Positions 34,696 to 45,439 of a DNA stretch of 64,000 bases are shown here, one piece after another. Source of the stretch: Biscogniauxia marginata. Its lineage: Eukaryota > Ascomycota > Sordariomycetes > Xylariales > Xylariaceae. Under the pieces are notes generated by a model that was not told the DNA's origin, ran no database searches, and worked only from the letters and a program-made list of their open reading frames with translations. Every line of letters begins with the position of its first letter. Positions within the stretch are counted from its first letter, which is position 1. The stretch is taken from assembly GCA_022695795.1 (NCBI GenBank), contig MU404101.1:190562-254561 (forward strand). The letters are read 5' to 3'. The translations under genes and the position numbers were made by a program.

Positions 34696-35258
34696 ATGTC
34701 CCGCCACCACCCGTAAGTCCAGCTCCCCCCTTCCCCTTTCCTAAGCTCAACCAACACCAAGTACACCTGCTAACCCCCTCCTCTCCCTCTCCGTCCAGCG
34801 ATCTCGTAATGTGCCGCAAGCAGTCGGGCATCGCCATCGGCCGGCTCTGCGACAAGTGCGACGGCAAGTGCCCCGTGTGCGACTCGTACGTGCGGCCCAC
34901 GACCCTCGTCCGCATCTGCGACGAGTGCAGCTTCGGCAACTACCAGAACAAGTGCGTCGTCTGCGGCGGCGAGGGCATCTCGGACGCCTTCTACTGCTTC
35001 GAGTGCACCCGCCTCGAGAAGGACCGCGACGGCTGCCCCAAGATCATAAATCTCGGTAGCTCTAGGACGGACGTGAGTTTCTCCAGACTTTCTTTCCTTC
35101 CTTCCTCCCTCCTCCCCTCCTCCTTTTTCCGCTCTCGTCATCCCGAGAGGAATCTGGGTTTATTAGTTTCTTTTTTTGTCTGCTATAAATGCTAACGGTT
35201 GATTTCCCCCCTTTGGCAGTTGTTCTATCAGAAGAAAACGAATCGGACGGGGTACTAA
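34696..35258 (+). CDS. RDS3: PHF5A/Rds3 splicing factor, SF3b subunit
   Basis: Three exons (34696-34712, 34799-35072, 35220-35258) join in frame to 109 residues, the family length. The first exon is only 17 nt (MSRHHP). The protein carries the knotted zinc-binding fold with CxxC pairs throughout: [51 protein letters not shown]. The last exon gives [15 protein letters not shown]5A/Rds3 is an SF3b subunit of the U2 snRNP and helps form the branch-point adenosine pocket. It is essential in yeast and one of the most conserved proteins in this window. The plus-strand open frame that overlaps exon 2 in another phase is a shadow. Confidence 0.97.
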
Positions 35259-35636
35259 CCCCTCTGCTGCCCGGGTCTGGGCTTTTAATGTCGAGTGTCT
35301 AGGAGATCTGCCTGCTTCAAAACATCAATGGTGCAAGGTTGGGATGTGAGGGAAAAAATTGTTCCATATATGCATTTACGACGGAGTTTTAAAGGTTGGC
35401 TACATATAGCAGTTGTCAATGGGTAGAATTGATACCCCTACCATGCTAGTTGCGAATTCATTACTGTATTCAAATCTGTCTCCTTTTGCGCTGCGTCTAA
35501 ATGAAAATCGGTTACTCGTGTTCCATACGTCATGTCATGCATGTGTACATTGATTCAGTCTACTGTACAGATGAAATGCCGAAGCACTATCAACACTGTA
35601 TTAATGCATACGAAGAAAAACAAAATCTTGGTCCAG
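35259..35636. other. Short convergent intergenic region
   Basis: This stretch of 378 bases between the stop codons of RDS3 and the Pex26-like gene has no features beyond 3' flanks. Confidence 0.7.
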
Positions 35637-37368
35637 CTAGATATAGCTGACCTTGACACCCATACCCGCAGTCGACTTGACCTTAGTCCAGCCTGTCCCC
35701 ATAATACGCTGGATACGTTCCCGAATGCTCCTCTTCCCAAACATAATAATAAGACTAATGATAAAAGCCATAAATCGCAGGAGCAACGTAGGGTTGGACT
35801 TGAGTGAAGCCCCAGTCTGCTCAAGGACGTTCCGAAGATTAGTGATGATCATAACTGCTCGCGCGCCCATACTTGGACGCGCTACAACCTTCTTCCCCCT
35901 CGACCCGGGTGACGACCTGGCTGAGGACTTCGACAATGCGGAGCCACTTCTCGTATGCCGGGCCTTACTGGATCCAGGGGGACTCGGTGTTTGTTCGATG
36001 CCATAATCGACTTCGCTTCCTTCTCGCCGTGCTCGCTCTTCCTCTATCCGCCGCCGTTCTCTTGCTTCATTTTCTGCTCGTAGCTTTCTAGCCTCCTCGA
36101 TGTCTTTTTGCAGTTTCTCTTCCTGTCTTTGCTTCTCTTCATTTTCCCTTCGTTCGGATTCTTGCTGCTCCTCGCGTAGACTTTGGAGGGCCTGTAAGAA
36201 GGCATCTCTTCTTTCGTCGTCGAGTACTGGGCTGACACTGATGAACTCTCTAGCATAGTCCCATTCGTTGTTGCGTAAAAGGACGTGAAGCGTATAGAGC
36301 TCCAAGATCTTTACTCTGGCATTGAGATCCCTTGGCGTATCGGCACCGCTGGCTCCCTTAGATGGCGACCTCCGAGTTCTCGATGGCAAACGTGGTGACT
36401 TATGTGCTTCGAACTTCTGTGATATATCAAGATTCGGCGTTGTCGATGAAGCTAAATAGTTCTCTAGTCTCTTCTGGTTGAGAACCTGTGATCTAGCATG
36501 TGCAAGTAGAAGTGTCGCCCTGGAATTTCGCATGGTTAGCGTCTTGCATGGGAGTTGAAGTTCAACTAAGGCATGCGTCCCCTCGGCGCAGTTTATGCGA
36601 ATCACACAAACACCGAGCACACGAGTACCCCCCCCATCCCGAGTAAGGCGACATATTTGCCGCTATGAAGTCCTTTAGTTAGGGCTACCCACTCGCAATA
36701 GCCCTTGATCTAGATAATCATCCAGCCCGTGAAGGGATCATCTATCCATTTACACTTCCACCCTCCAAGCCTTACTCGATTCATCCCTCTCTGAACTGGA
36801 TCCACTTGGACCAACGGAAACACGAAAGAATATATCCCATAGGTATTTTTGCCAGGCGTCAATTGGGCTGAACTCACAAATTTATGACCACCTCGGAGTC
36901 CACATCTCCTTCGACCCCGTGATACCCAGACTGCACCACTTCTTCCCATACCTCGCCTTCCCTCACCTTGGTGCACAGAGCCCGCCACTCCTGTGTGCCA
37001 AAGGTATCTTTTCCTTCGTCGGGATCCAGCTCGAGGATGGCGTTCAGGACGGTCAGGTACAAGCTCCACACCTTTATCCTCGTTGACCGTGACGCACGGG
37101 CTACCGGGGCCGGCTCCGTCACTCCATTCACATCGGCGGCACCTTCGGTCAGCGGTGTAATCAGAGGCAAGACTGTCGACAGGGCCTCGGGCAGGCGACG
37201 CGTCAGGAACAACTGCGAGGCCTGCCGGTACGTCTTCGAGATATGGGACGTCGAGTTCCGCGCGGTCTGCGGCGACGCCAGGGACGATATCGAATTCGAT
37301 AATACCTGGGACCCGAAGCCCTCGGAGGCCGTCGGGCTGCTCATAATCGTGGAGTAGGACCCATCCAT
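35637..37368 (-). CDS. Tail-anchored protein, probable Pex26/Pex15-type peroxin
   Basis: Two exons (36878-37368, 35637-36519) join in frame to 457 residues from [17 protein letters not shown]. The intron is long, 358 nt. The N-terminal half is helical ([59 protein letters not shown]), and the junction gives [16 protein letters not shown]. Around residues 285-350 there is a highly charged coiled coil. A single hydrophobic segment, [20 protein letters not shown], lies about 40 residues from the end, so the protein is tail-anchored with a short basic luminal tail. I recognise the pattern as the filamentous-fungal family described as PEX26, the peroxisomal anchor for the Pex1/Pex6 export ATPases. 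That assignment is from memory and should be treated as probable. A general tail-anchored membrane protein is the alternative. Confidence 0.75.
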
Positions 37369-38864
37369 GGTGTTTTTTGCTAAGTAGGTATGTATGTATG
37401 CCTTTTATCTAGATCGGAAATCGGGGGGGAGCGGCCCTGGTCACTGGCACGATACGCGCGGTGACAGATCGGACGAGAAATGGAACTTCATTAAAAGAAC
37501 AATCGGAGTGCGGCCACAAGAAAAGCAAAAAAAAAAACAAGAGGAATGATAAAGAGGCGGGGAGGAGGAAGAAGAGGAAGGGCGAATGTCGATTCGACGA
37601 CACTCAAATGCCAGGAGCCATTGGAAGCCAGCGAGTTAAGCTTGCAGCAGGTGTGGAAGAGCAAATAGACGGGCTACAGCTGGCATGTGGATGGGTTGGC
37701 TGGGGAAGCTTTCATAATCCGTCGGGTGGCTGCGCTTTGTGTGTTGTGATTTTTTCTTTTAATTAGCCTCGGCATGTCGGGCTTGCACCTGGCAGCTCGA
37801 GCTCCACGTTGTTACGTCAAGAGCGAATTGACCGGCACTAGTCCTGATCCGCTCTAGTCCCCCGGTGTTAGGGCCGGTTAGGGGTCGGCGAATTCATTTA
37901 ACTTCGGACCCCTGAGAGTCTCGTGAGCCGACTGCACATGATCCAATTTGCTCGCTGGTATATTGCTCATAACTTCGTCTTCACATGAAAACTATGTCGT
38001 TATTAGGTTCTGGAGAGGGGATATGGCGATTACAACGAGACTCTACCTATCACCTCGTAAAACCCTACAGCAACACCTACCTGCATCCGTCTAACACTCC
38101 CAGTATAAGTTTCTGTCCAAGATCTACAGCACTTATTCATTGGCTGTGTATCGGCCAACATAATCTCTGCTTAAAGGGTGTACAGTCTGCTTGGTATATA
38201 TTGCCCCTGCTTCAGGAATTCAAAATCTACTGTGGACTACTAAAATGTTGCCGGGCGAATCTCTACATCGCAACATTCTGCTGATCTTAGGCTGAGGGCT
38301 ATCACAGCGCAATGACATGTTGGTAGACACGACCTCAAACTTTGGGGACGTGATACGTGATGGCAGCATGGGAGAATCAGGGGTCATGAGTCATGGTGAT
38401 AAGTCAGAAATAACCATTCAACACGGAGAAAATTGTTTCAGTATACAAAGAGACACCAGGTTGCGACAACTAGTAATAGGATCTGTTGAATTATATCGCT
38501 TCATCCAACACCTTTACCAAGTCTATTACTGGACAGCGATGGAGGTATGCCAGTGGCATGGCTGCTTGATAGACACAAACTTCTCTAACATTGGTTGTGT
38601 TTATGTTACAGTTCCATGTATGTTTGGTTGTCTTTGAAAACACTAGTTTATTTTCAAGATGGAATTGGCTTTCTCGGTAGGCTCCCGGAAGTATTTATGT
38701 AGTTTGCCAACGTCAACCAACACCACGGCCCAATCTACGTTCCACGTTCGTTCCTCCGGCGACCAAAGAAACATTTTTTTTTTCTAATCTACCAAGTTTG
38801 GAATCCGTCAGATGCTGTGGAAATCCAGCTTTCATAACAGTCCTAAGCACGGCATACCAACATA
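37369..38864. promoter_or_regulatory. Divergent intergenic region, Pex26-like gene and exoribonuclease gene
   Basis: This 1.5 kb stretch between two start codons on opposite strands contains no recognisable gene. Two plus-strand frames of about 100 codons (37985-38284 and 38317-38637) lack family resemblance. An A-rich purine tract lies at 37525-37580. Confidence 0.55.
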
Positions 38865-40865
38865 ATGGATGTTGATAGCGCGACATTCTGGGCGAGGCTG
38901 CCTCACATGTTGAGTGCTATTCGCGACGCGAGATTCGTCGCAATTGATGTTGAGATGACAGGAATCTCCTTAGAGATGGGCCCCTATCAACATACAATTT
39001 CTACCCACGATGCCTATGTACGCGCCAAGAAAGCAGCAGAGGCGTATCAAGTTGCGCAGATAGGTCTCACTTGTTGTCACTACGAAGAAGAGTCTTGTAT
39101 GTTCCTTCGGCTCTTGGGATTGTATCAGTCGCTGACATATGTTGCTAGCGAAATATACTACTACAAGTTTCAACTGTTCTGTGTCGCCCCTTTTCCCAAG
39201 AGGACGCTTCTCAGGGCTATTAACACGCTCCCTCAACCGAAAGTTTAGCGTCGCCGCAACCTCATTCTCATTCTTACGAGACAATAAGATGTGCCTTTTT
39301 GGGGCCCTGGAAAACGGTGTTCACTATCTCAGAAGAGACGAGCAACAGAGAGCCCTGCAGCTCTGCAGGGAAGCTCAGAGGACCGATGAGCAACATATTA
39401 ATGTTCTAGAGCTGGATGAGCCATCAAGGACATTTTATGAAGAGTGCCGAGCGGCATTAGCCGCTAGAGATATAGGAACAACCTTCGAACCGGTATGTTA
39501 CTTTACGTATGCCAACCATTTTGAGGCTAACGCTTTTTACTCCATCCCCAAGACTATAATCACGAGTCAGCACAGCGACAAACTAAACGGCCTCCAGATT
39601 CGACTGGTTAAGCAGTTGATCAGGGAAGAATTTCCCCGGTTTAAAGCCATAAAGGGTACAAAGGGTACCATGGGGTTCATGTTTATCAGAAGAATCAACG
39701 AAGGTGACAAGGTGCAGGTTTGTGAACCGTCGTTCTGCAAATCTCGGCTTTGCACCAACTAACTGCAATCCTGGATGCAGACGGAGGCTTGGGGACAAGC
39801 TAATATAGAAAAAGCAGAAAAGTTGGCCGGTAAGCATATCCGTGTGCAGATGATCGAATATTTGAGCTAATTCAGCTAGGCTTACGAATTGTCCTTGAAG
39901 CATTGACAGGGGGGTCATTCGCCCAGCAAGCCCACCTTGAATGTACCGCCGACGTGGGTGATAGAGCAGGAGTTGAGTTCCGCGGTGCTTCCAACGAGAA
40001 GTTCGACATTGAAAAGTGCGAAGCAGATTTGAAGAAGAGGCGGCCAGTCCTGGTCGGGCACAACATGCTTTATGACTTGGTCTTTATCTACAATACATTC
40101 TTCGGACCGCTCCCGGACGGCGTGGATGATTTTCTTCACCATATCCACGAACTATTCCCTCGAATCGTCGACACTAAGTATATGCATACAAGAGGACACC
40201 ACATGATGGATTCGGATATGTCCTTAAAAGAACTCCACCGGTCGTACGAAGGGCACCAGTTTCCTTCTGTGGCTGGATCTGCAATCCTCGGCGGCGATGC
40301 TCATCACGCCGGTTATGACAGCAAGTTAAACCTTTGCTCTATTGACATTAGGTATAAATCATGACTAACGGCAGCAGGTTCCATAACTATGAGCGTATTC
40401 TTAAGACAAGCCCATAGCATGTATCGTCAGGAGCAGCATTTGGTCCCCGTCAACGAGACGATCTACCGACCAAAAACCACGTATGTTCATAATAATGACG
40501 CGCCAGGGCCTATATCTAGGAAAAGGTACGATAACTTCCAATAAACGAAGTATCCTTATAAATATTTTTAAAGAAAAATAAACTCTAGCTCAATCTAACT
40601 AACGGATTCTTGTAGCGAGCCGTCACCGTCGGAACCCGCGAGTATCCTAGACTTGGACAACGACGAAGAGGCTCTCATAAACGCGATTCGCAAATGGACT
40701 CCCTTGGAGCCTGAGCGGAAGAAAAGATCTCAGCCCCTGAAAACAACAGAAGAGAATTACTCGGAAAAGGAGATACATATCCTCCCGCCCTGGTCCTCGC
40801 CGTTCTGGGATGTGTACGGCAACAAGACCCGTGTTGCGGGAGCCGGCGCGATCTCGTTCGTTTAG
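38865..40865 (+). CDS. PARN/CAF1-family DEDD 3'-5' exoribonuclease
   Basis: Six exons (38865-39096, 39149-39717, 39781-39829, 39880-40320, 40378-40525, 40616-40865) join in frame to 562 residues. The DEDDh active site is complete: Asp28 and Glu30 in FVAIDVEMTGI, Asp349 in GHNMLYDLVFIYNTFF, and His426 and Asp430 in HAGYDSSITMSVFL. The third exon is only 49 nt (TEAWGQANIEKAEKLA). The fourth intron begins with GC rather than GT and is needed to keep the last catalytic Asp in frame. The family includes PARN, the poly(A)-specific nuclease that trims mRNA and small-RNA 3' ends, and PNLDC1-like piRNA trimmers. Which subgroup the protein belongs to cannot be decided from sequence reading alone. No R3H or RRM domain is evident. 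It has no signal peptide; the C-terminus is disordered. Confidence 0.88.
40321..40377 (+). other. GC-AG intron in the exoribonuclease gene
   Basis: The 57-nt intron starts with GCAAGT after the phase-1 base of a Ser codon and ends with gcagcag. A GACTAACGG branch site lies 12-13 nt before the end. No GT donor nearby gives a frame that continues into the next exon. Confidence 0.75.
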
Positions 40866-41593
40866 GCGCTTCTCTCCCCTCCGCATTTCAGAATGTTCCA
40901 TGTCGCCTGGGAGCCGCGAGATGGTAACTGTTGAGATGGATCGCATGTTTATCCGACTAGAGCCATTCTGTCTCGCAGAGTAAACGGATGGAACAAAGTG
41001 CAGGGGCGGGTAGATGTCACGAAGTTGACTAGATGTAGAGACTGCAACAAGTAATTAGGACAGCAGTCTTCTTCCATATATGCGATTAATGCACATATGC
41101 CCCCTTTTTTCTTGTCCAATATTGTGTTCTCCGAGTGGTATTTAGGGACATCGGGATTGTCCTTAGCCGATAGTTCAGGCAATGTGCCAAAAAATATTGT
41201 CACGTATACACTTGTCACGTATACACGACTACTATGGAGTAACGGGTAATAACAGGCTGTTGCGATTCCAATTCCTCCTTCCAGAGAATGCTATGCTTAT
41301 CGTATGTAGCAACTAGACGTGGCTAATTTGGTATGGTGGCCTCTTGAAGTTTCAGAGAGTAGCCCCTTTATAGGTGGATGCCCCTATTAAGTTTTATGTG
41401 TCTCTTCTCAGAACTCATTTTTAAGGGCACCTGCTTTTCTTTACGTTTATGATTAAACGAATTGGAAGATATCAGCAGACTCTCAAGCCCCCGAGGTATA
41501 GTGAGATGGCTGTCATAAATACAGTACGTTACATTGTCTAGATATAATGGTTGTCGTATGTTACAAGCGGCTCTGTGCCACAGTATCCGCTTT
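40866..41593. other. Convergent intergenic region, no gene seen
   Basis: This 0.73 kb stretch lies between the stop codons of the exoribonuclease and mL46 genes. There is a short direct repeat (cttgtcacgtatacac-like words) around 41200-41226. Confidence 0.65.
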
Positions 41594-42744
41594 CTACCGG
41601 TCTGCCATCATAAGCCTCACAGCGTGGAAGTATTTCTCGTCTAGCTTCTGCTCGAGTTCCTCCTTCGTGAGCCAGTTGAAGTCCTCTAGGCCTAGTTTGT
41701 TGTCCTTCAGGTCGGCTTGGCCAGCCATAATCCTTCCTTTCAAGAAGAATATCTTCTCACCTCGCTGCTTCAACGAGGTGTCCTCGTTGAACTCGGGCTG
41801 GGTAACAAGGTGAGCGACTGGCACACGGCCTACTATCCAGGTGTTCATGTTGACACCGGCCGCGGACTTTAGTGCTCTCGCTGCCGTCTGTGACCAGGGT
41901 TATTAAAGGTATATGGCAGATGAACCGAGTTTTCATAATATCAACTTACCTCGTGTAGATGTTCGTCTGTGGGCACATCCGCGGTCGGGAAGTGCCAATT
42001 ACCATCGCTCCCTCGAACGACTAAATAGAGGGACCTGTCGAGCTTGCGATCTAACCGCCTCACATCGTTCGTCTTGTCGGCCTCTGTGATTCTATCCATT
42101 GGCCTCTCAACGGGCACAACCTCGTCCGGCTGCGCCTTTTCGCCATCCTCGGTCACCCGGTTCTCGGCGTCCTTGAGCAGAATTTCTCGTATCCTCTCTT
42201 CGTCGCTCAACGTACTGCCCACCAGCAGCTCATCGTTCCATGCATTTCGTCCTTTCGCATAGTATCTGCCGAGCTCCTTGGCAGCAATCTCGCCCCTCTC
42301 TTCAAACTTGATTCTCCAATCTAGATCCGCTGCTGTGTCCTTCTTGAAGTAGAGAGTATGCCGGAAGGGCAGGACCAATCGCTCGTTTAGGCGCTTCTGG
42401 TAGAAGAAAAAGGCGTTTTCAAAGGGCGTCAGAGCTCGGGTGATCAAGGGTGCTCGTGTGAGGATGATGCCACTTTTTATGCGATACTCAACTCTCCGGG
42501 ATGCTGTGATGGGGGGGTGTGGTTGCGATTCGGTAGGTTTTAGATGATGAGCCTCAGCCGTCGTTGTTGCTTCGGCGGTGGCAGAGTATGTTCGGAATTG
42601 GGAACTCCTGCAGCTGGCGCATATATTTGGCTGTCCTGCTGGAGGTTAGGACCAAACCTCAAGGCGGGCATGGGAGCGGCGATGTGTGGACTGACTACGC
42701 GATAATGCAGCGGCAATGCTGCTGCCTCTACTTGAGGCTGCCAT
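41594..42744 (-). CDS. Mitochondrial large ribosomal subunit protein mL46
   Basis: Three exons (42699-42744, 41950-42638, 41594-41887) join in frame to 342 residues. The first exon encodes MAASSRGSSIAAALS; the second starts PGQPNICASCRSSQFRTYSA, an Arg/Ser-rich presequence with a Cys pair and a likely peptidase site after RTYS. The mature domain is IKSGIILTRAPLITR, FENAFFFYQKRLNERLVLPF, DRSLYLVVRGSDGNWHFPTA, AARALKSAAGVNMNTWIVGR and FFLKGRIMAGQ, which is the Nudix-fold MRPL46/yeast Mrpl17 family. The protein is structural; the Nudix box is not catalytic. Introns are 60 nt and 62 nt. A short first exon makes the start easy to misannotate: the overlapping open frame at 42540-42806 is in a different phase and is not coding. 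Confidence 0.9.
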
Positions 42745-43345
42745 ACTCTGAAATAACTATAGTCGCAGTGTGTTCCCCAAATCGTTTTGGGGAGGGTCTG
42801 CATCAATTGGCAGTGGACCGTTGTTGAGATTCACGGATCCCACCAAGTCGATTGTCCCGCGACCAAAGAATATCGAACTTTTTTTTTGGAGCTCTCGCAT
42901 GCCACCAGGTACCATGTGGTGTCCACTAGGTAGGTTAGGTACGTACCCGGTACTTCTAGAGGAGGTGGAGTTGAGGCTTGAATGCATTACATAGGTAGGT
43001 AGCCACAAGTGCATAAAGCCACACTTACAAGTGGCTGGAAGTCCCGACGGCGGACGGGACCTCAAGACGAAACTAGCACCTGTGGCTGTAAAGGTGGACC
43101 CCCGTTCCTGCAATGCATGGCTATCGTCATCTTTTCGGAGATCGACTTATGAACCAACAACCACCCATCTCCAATTCGTTTCAACTTCCACCTGTGTCTC
43201 CCAAGGCCAACATGTTACACCCACTAGCATCCATGACAACGCCCGTTGCTCTTGGATAGTCAGGAAACCACCTTCAGCTCAACCGAATGAAGTCTCCCTC
43301 CTAACCTTGTCCGCGAAAGGCAGCCATTCTGATTGATCGTTCCCA
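42745..43345. promoter_or_regulatory. Divergent promoter region, mL46 and GPHR-type genes
   Basis: This region of 601 bases between two start codons on opposite strands contains a cluster of GGTAGGTTAGGTACGTACC-like words around 42930-43000. Confidence 0.65.
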
Positions 43346-44992
43346 ATGCGAGCCTCAACTTGCGCCGATGACCTCTGTACGGCGGCTGGCTTGGCCGCGC
43401 CGTCGGTCTTGTCAACTACGTTATCCTTGAGCCCCTTTATCCTCACCTTTGTGAGCGTGTCCGTCCTAGTCCTGCGAACCATCTTCCCTCAGCTATCGCG
43501 CATCCAAGGCTCCCGCGATGGCGAGGACCATTTCTTGCCCTCCGATGCCCCGCCATCTCTACAGCAAGCCCATGCCGAGCATGGCGCCAAATCCTTGCGG
43601 AGGCGAATTGCAGCCGGTGCCTTCTCGACGACCATCGGCCTAGCTGCGGTCCTTGCAGAGTTGATTCTCTGCGAAATATCCGAACTGGTAGATCCTCGCG
43701 CGCGAGAGACGGCTTTACGAATTACCGTTCCCACGCTTCTATTCCTTCTCGTCGTCCTTATCCCGTTCCTCGAACTGCAGTCCCTGATCGCTAGCTCTGG
43801 CTGGTCTTTCCAGAGGACATCTAGAGGTCGCTTGCCCCGGGCTGCCTGGATCCTCCAGTTCACCATCTTCGGCGTCTGGCTATTTGTGTTCTGGTCACTC
43901 GGAAACCTGGTACCCGTTGGTGGCGAAGTCGCGCGTCCGAGTGCTAAAATGATGAGCGTCGAGTCCCAGACCGCTTCAAGCACAATAGCGCGTGCGTGCC
44001 TTGAGCGTATTGGTGTCATTGGCATCTCTCTCATGGCATTGCTGTCCGGTTTCGCCTCCGTTTCCTCCCCGTGGCATACTTTTGGGAGCAAAGCGTCTCG
44101 CCGCCCAGTGACAGACTCAGATATCTCCCGCAAACAAGCTGGTCTTGACGCCACCAACGAGATGCTTGTAACGAAACGTCATCGCCTGCAAGCTTTGCAG
44201 CGCAAAGTTGCCGAGACCTCGTCAGCTGACAAGCCGGGGTTTGTCTCAAAGGTCTTTGGTTCGATACGTGGTGGAGGTGACGCGGCCGAGATACGCAGCT
44301 TGCGCCTGGAAATCGCCGGTCTGGAAGCGATGGAAGCCAACCTATCCTCGAATTTAAACATGCTACGCTCACGACAGGCCAACACTGCTCGCGCAGCAAC
44401 GGCTGTCGGTAAGCTCCTTCTAATCCCGACATATGGTTTTAGCGTGTACTGTGTCTATCGCATCGTAGCGACAACCTTGGCTACTCTGCGCCGTCTGTAC
44501 TATCCTTCCGCTTCCTTCTCTTCTTCAGATCCGATTAATCGTTTACTTGGTCTTTTGGCCAAGCACTGGGACCCGAAGCTCGACCAGATCGCCTGGGCCA
44601 GACAGATTTCATTCCTGTTATCAGGCGTCATACTCGCTGCCAGTGCAAACAGCGCCCTGCAAACATTTCACCTATTCGCCAAATGGACACCAGGGCTCCT
44701 GTATCAAGCACAGGCGAACTTGGCATTGCTGATTGGACAAATCAGCGCTATTTATGTAATTTCTGCGGCTCTGCTTCTGCGAAGTAATCTTCCAAAGGAT
44801 GTTGGAAGCGCCGTCGGTGACGCACTCGAGAGCGCCTTGGAGCCCGGTTTTGTGGATAGGTGGTTCGAAGGCTGGTTCTTACTAGCCAGCATATTGACTG
44901 CAGGCGGCATTTGGTTGGGTGGAAAGATTGGCGAAATGGGAGAGGAATGGGATGACATAGGCATAGAAGAGATGGGCCAGAAACGATCATGA
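43346..44992 (+). CDS. Golgi pH regulator (GPHR/GPR89)-type multispanning membrane protein
   Basis: A single exon encodes 548 residues from MRASTCADDLCTAAG. There are about nine hydrophobic segments: PFILTFVSVSVLVLRTIFP, TTIGLAAVLAELILCEI, TVPTLLFLLVVLIPFLELQ, AAWILQFTIFGVWLFVFWSL, GVIGISLMALLSGFASVSSP and several near the C-terminus, including AIYVISAALLLRSNLP and WFLLASILTAGGIWLGG. A central cytoplasmic loop (about 250-335) is a charged coiled coil (LDATNEMLVTKRHRLQALQR). The layout, the SGFASVSSPWHTF motif before the loop and the length match the GPHR/GTG family (Pfam GPHR_N and ABA_GPCR). In animals GPHR is a Golgi anion channel that acidifies the lumen; the fungal role is inferred by homology. 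The gene is divergent from mL46. Confidence 0.85.
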   Translation: MRASTCADDLCTAAGLAAPSVLSTTLSLSPFILTFVSVSVLVLRTIFPQLSRIQGSRDGEDHFLPSDAPPSLQQAHAEHGAKSLRRRIAAGAFSTTIGLAAVLAELILCEISELVDPRARETALRITVPTLLFLLVVLIPFLELQSLIASSGWSFQRTSRGRLPRAAWILQFTIFGVWLFVFWSLGNLVPVGGEVARPSAKMMSVESQTASSTIARACLERIGVIGISLMALLSGFASVSSPWHTFGSKASRRPVTDSDISRKQAGLDATNEMLVTKRHRLQALQRKVAETSSADKPGFVSKVFGSIRGGGDAAEIRSLRLEIAGLEAMEANLSSNLNMLRSRQANTARAATAVGKLLLIPTYGFSVYCVYRIVATTLATLRRLYYPSASFSSSDPINRLLGLLAKHWDPKLDQIAWARQISFLLSGVILAASANSALQTFHLFAKWTPGLLYQAQANLALLIGQISAIYVISAALLLRSNLPKDVGSAVGDALESALEPGFVDRWFEGWFLLASILTAGGIWLGGKIGEMGEEWDDIGIEEMGQKRS

Positions 44993-45039
44993 AGAATGTA
45001 GAAACTCCATAGAAGTATGTCTGTTTTTAGCGTCCTCTC

Positions 45040-45330
45040 CTTATGAATTAATATTAAAGTCTTGTTCTTATGTTTTTACATTAGTTATTTAATCTTTATT
45101 AAGTATTTTATTTAATTATATATAAAAAATAAGTTTATTTATTAATATATAATATAACTTTATATTATAATTAATAATTAATATAATTATATAAAATTAT
45201 TTATTATATATAAAAAATAGTTTTTATATTATATTTAAATATATATTAATATTTTTATTAATTAAAAATATTAAAAGAAATAATATAAAAACTAATATAA
45301 ATGTTACCCCTTTTAAAATGTTTTTATTAT
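45040..45330. repeat. Strongly AT-rich island, RIP-like
   Basis: About 290 bases consist almost entirely of A and T, with dense TTAATATA/TATAAAAAATA words and very few C or G, sharply bounded on both sides. This composition is what repeat-induced point mutation leaves in old repeats in ascomycetes. No coding remnant is readable. Confidence 0.65.
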
Positions 45331-45421
45331 AAATATCGAAAGGTCGGCGGTACTCTTAAGGTAGTAGAAGGAGAAGAAGTGAGGAGAGAGGAACAAGAAA
45401 AACACAAAAGAAAACCTGACT

Positions 45422-45439
45422 ACGGGGCCCAGGCCCCGT
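45422..45439. repeat. GC-rich inverted repeat
   Basis: ACGGGGCC, a CA spacer, then GGCCCCGT. It lies about 90 bases after the AT island. Nearby is a short tandem repeat of CCCTTCCGG at about 45523-45543. Confidence 0.75.

Noticed and set aside
42540..42806. 88-codon minus frame overlapping the mL46 start
   Set aside because: Different phase from the conserved mL46 body; the 46-nt exon model explains the presequence better.
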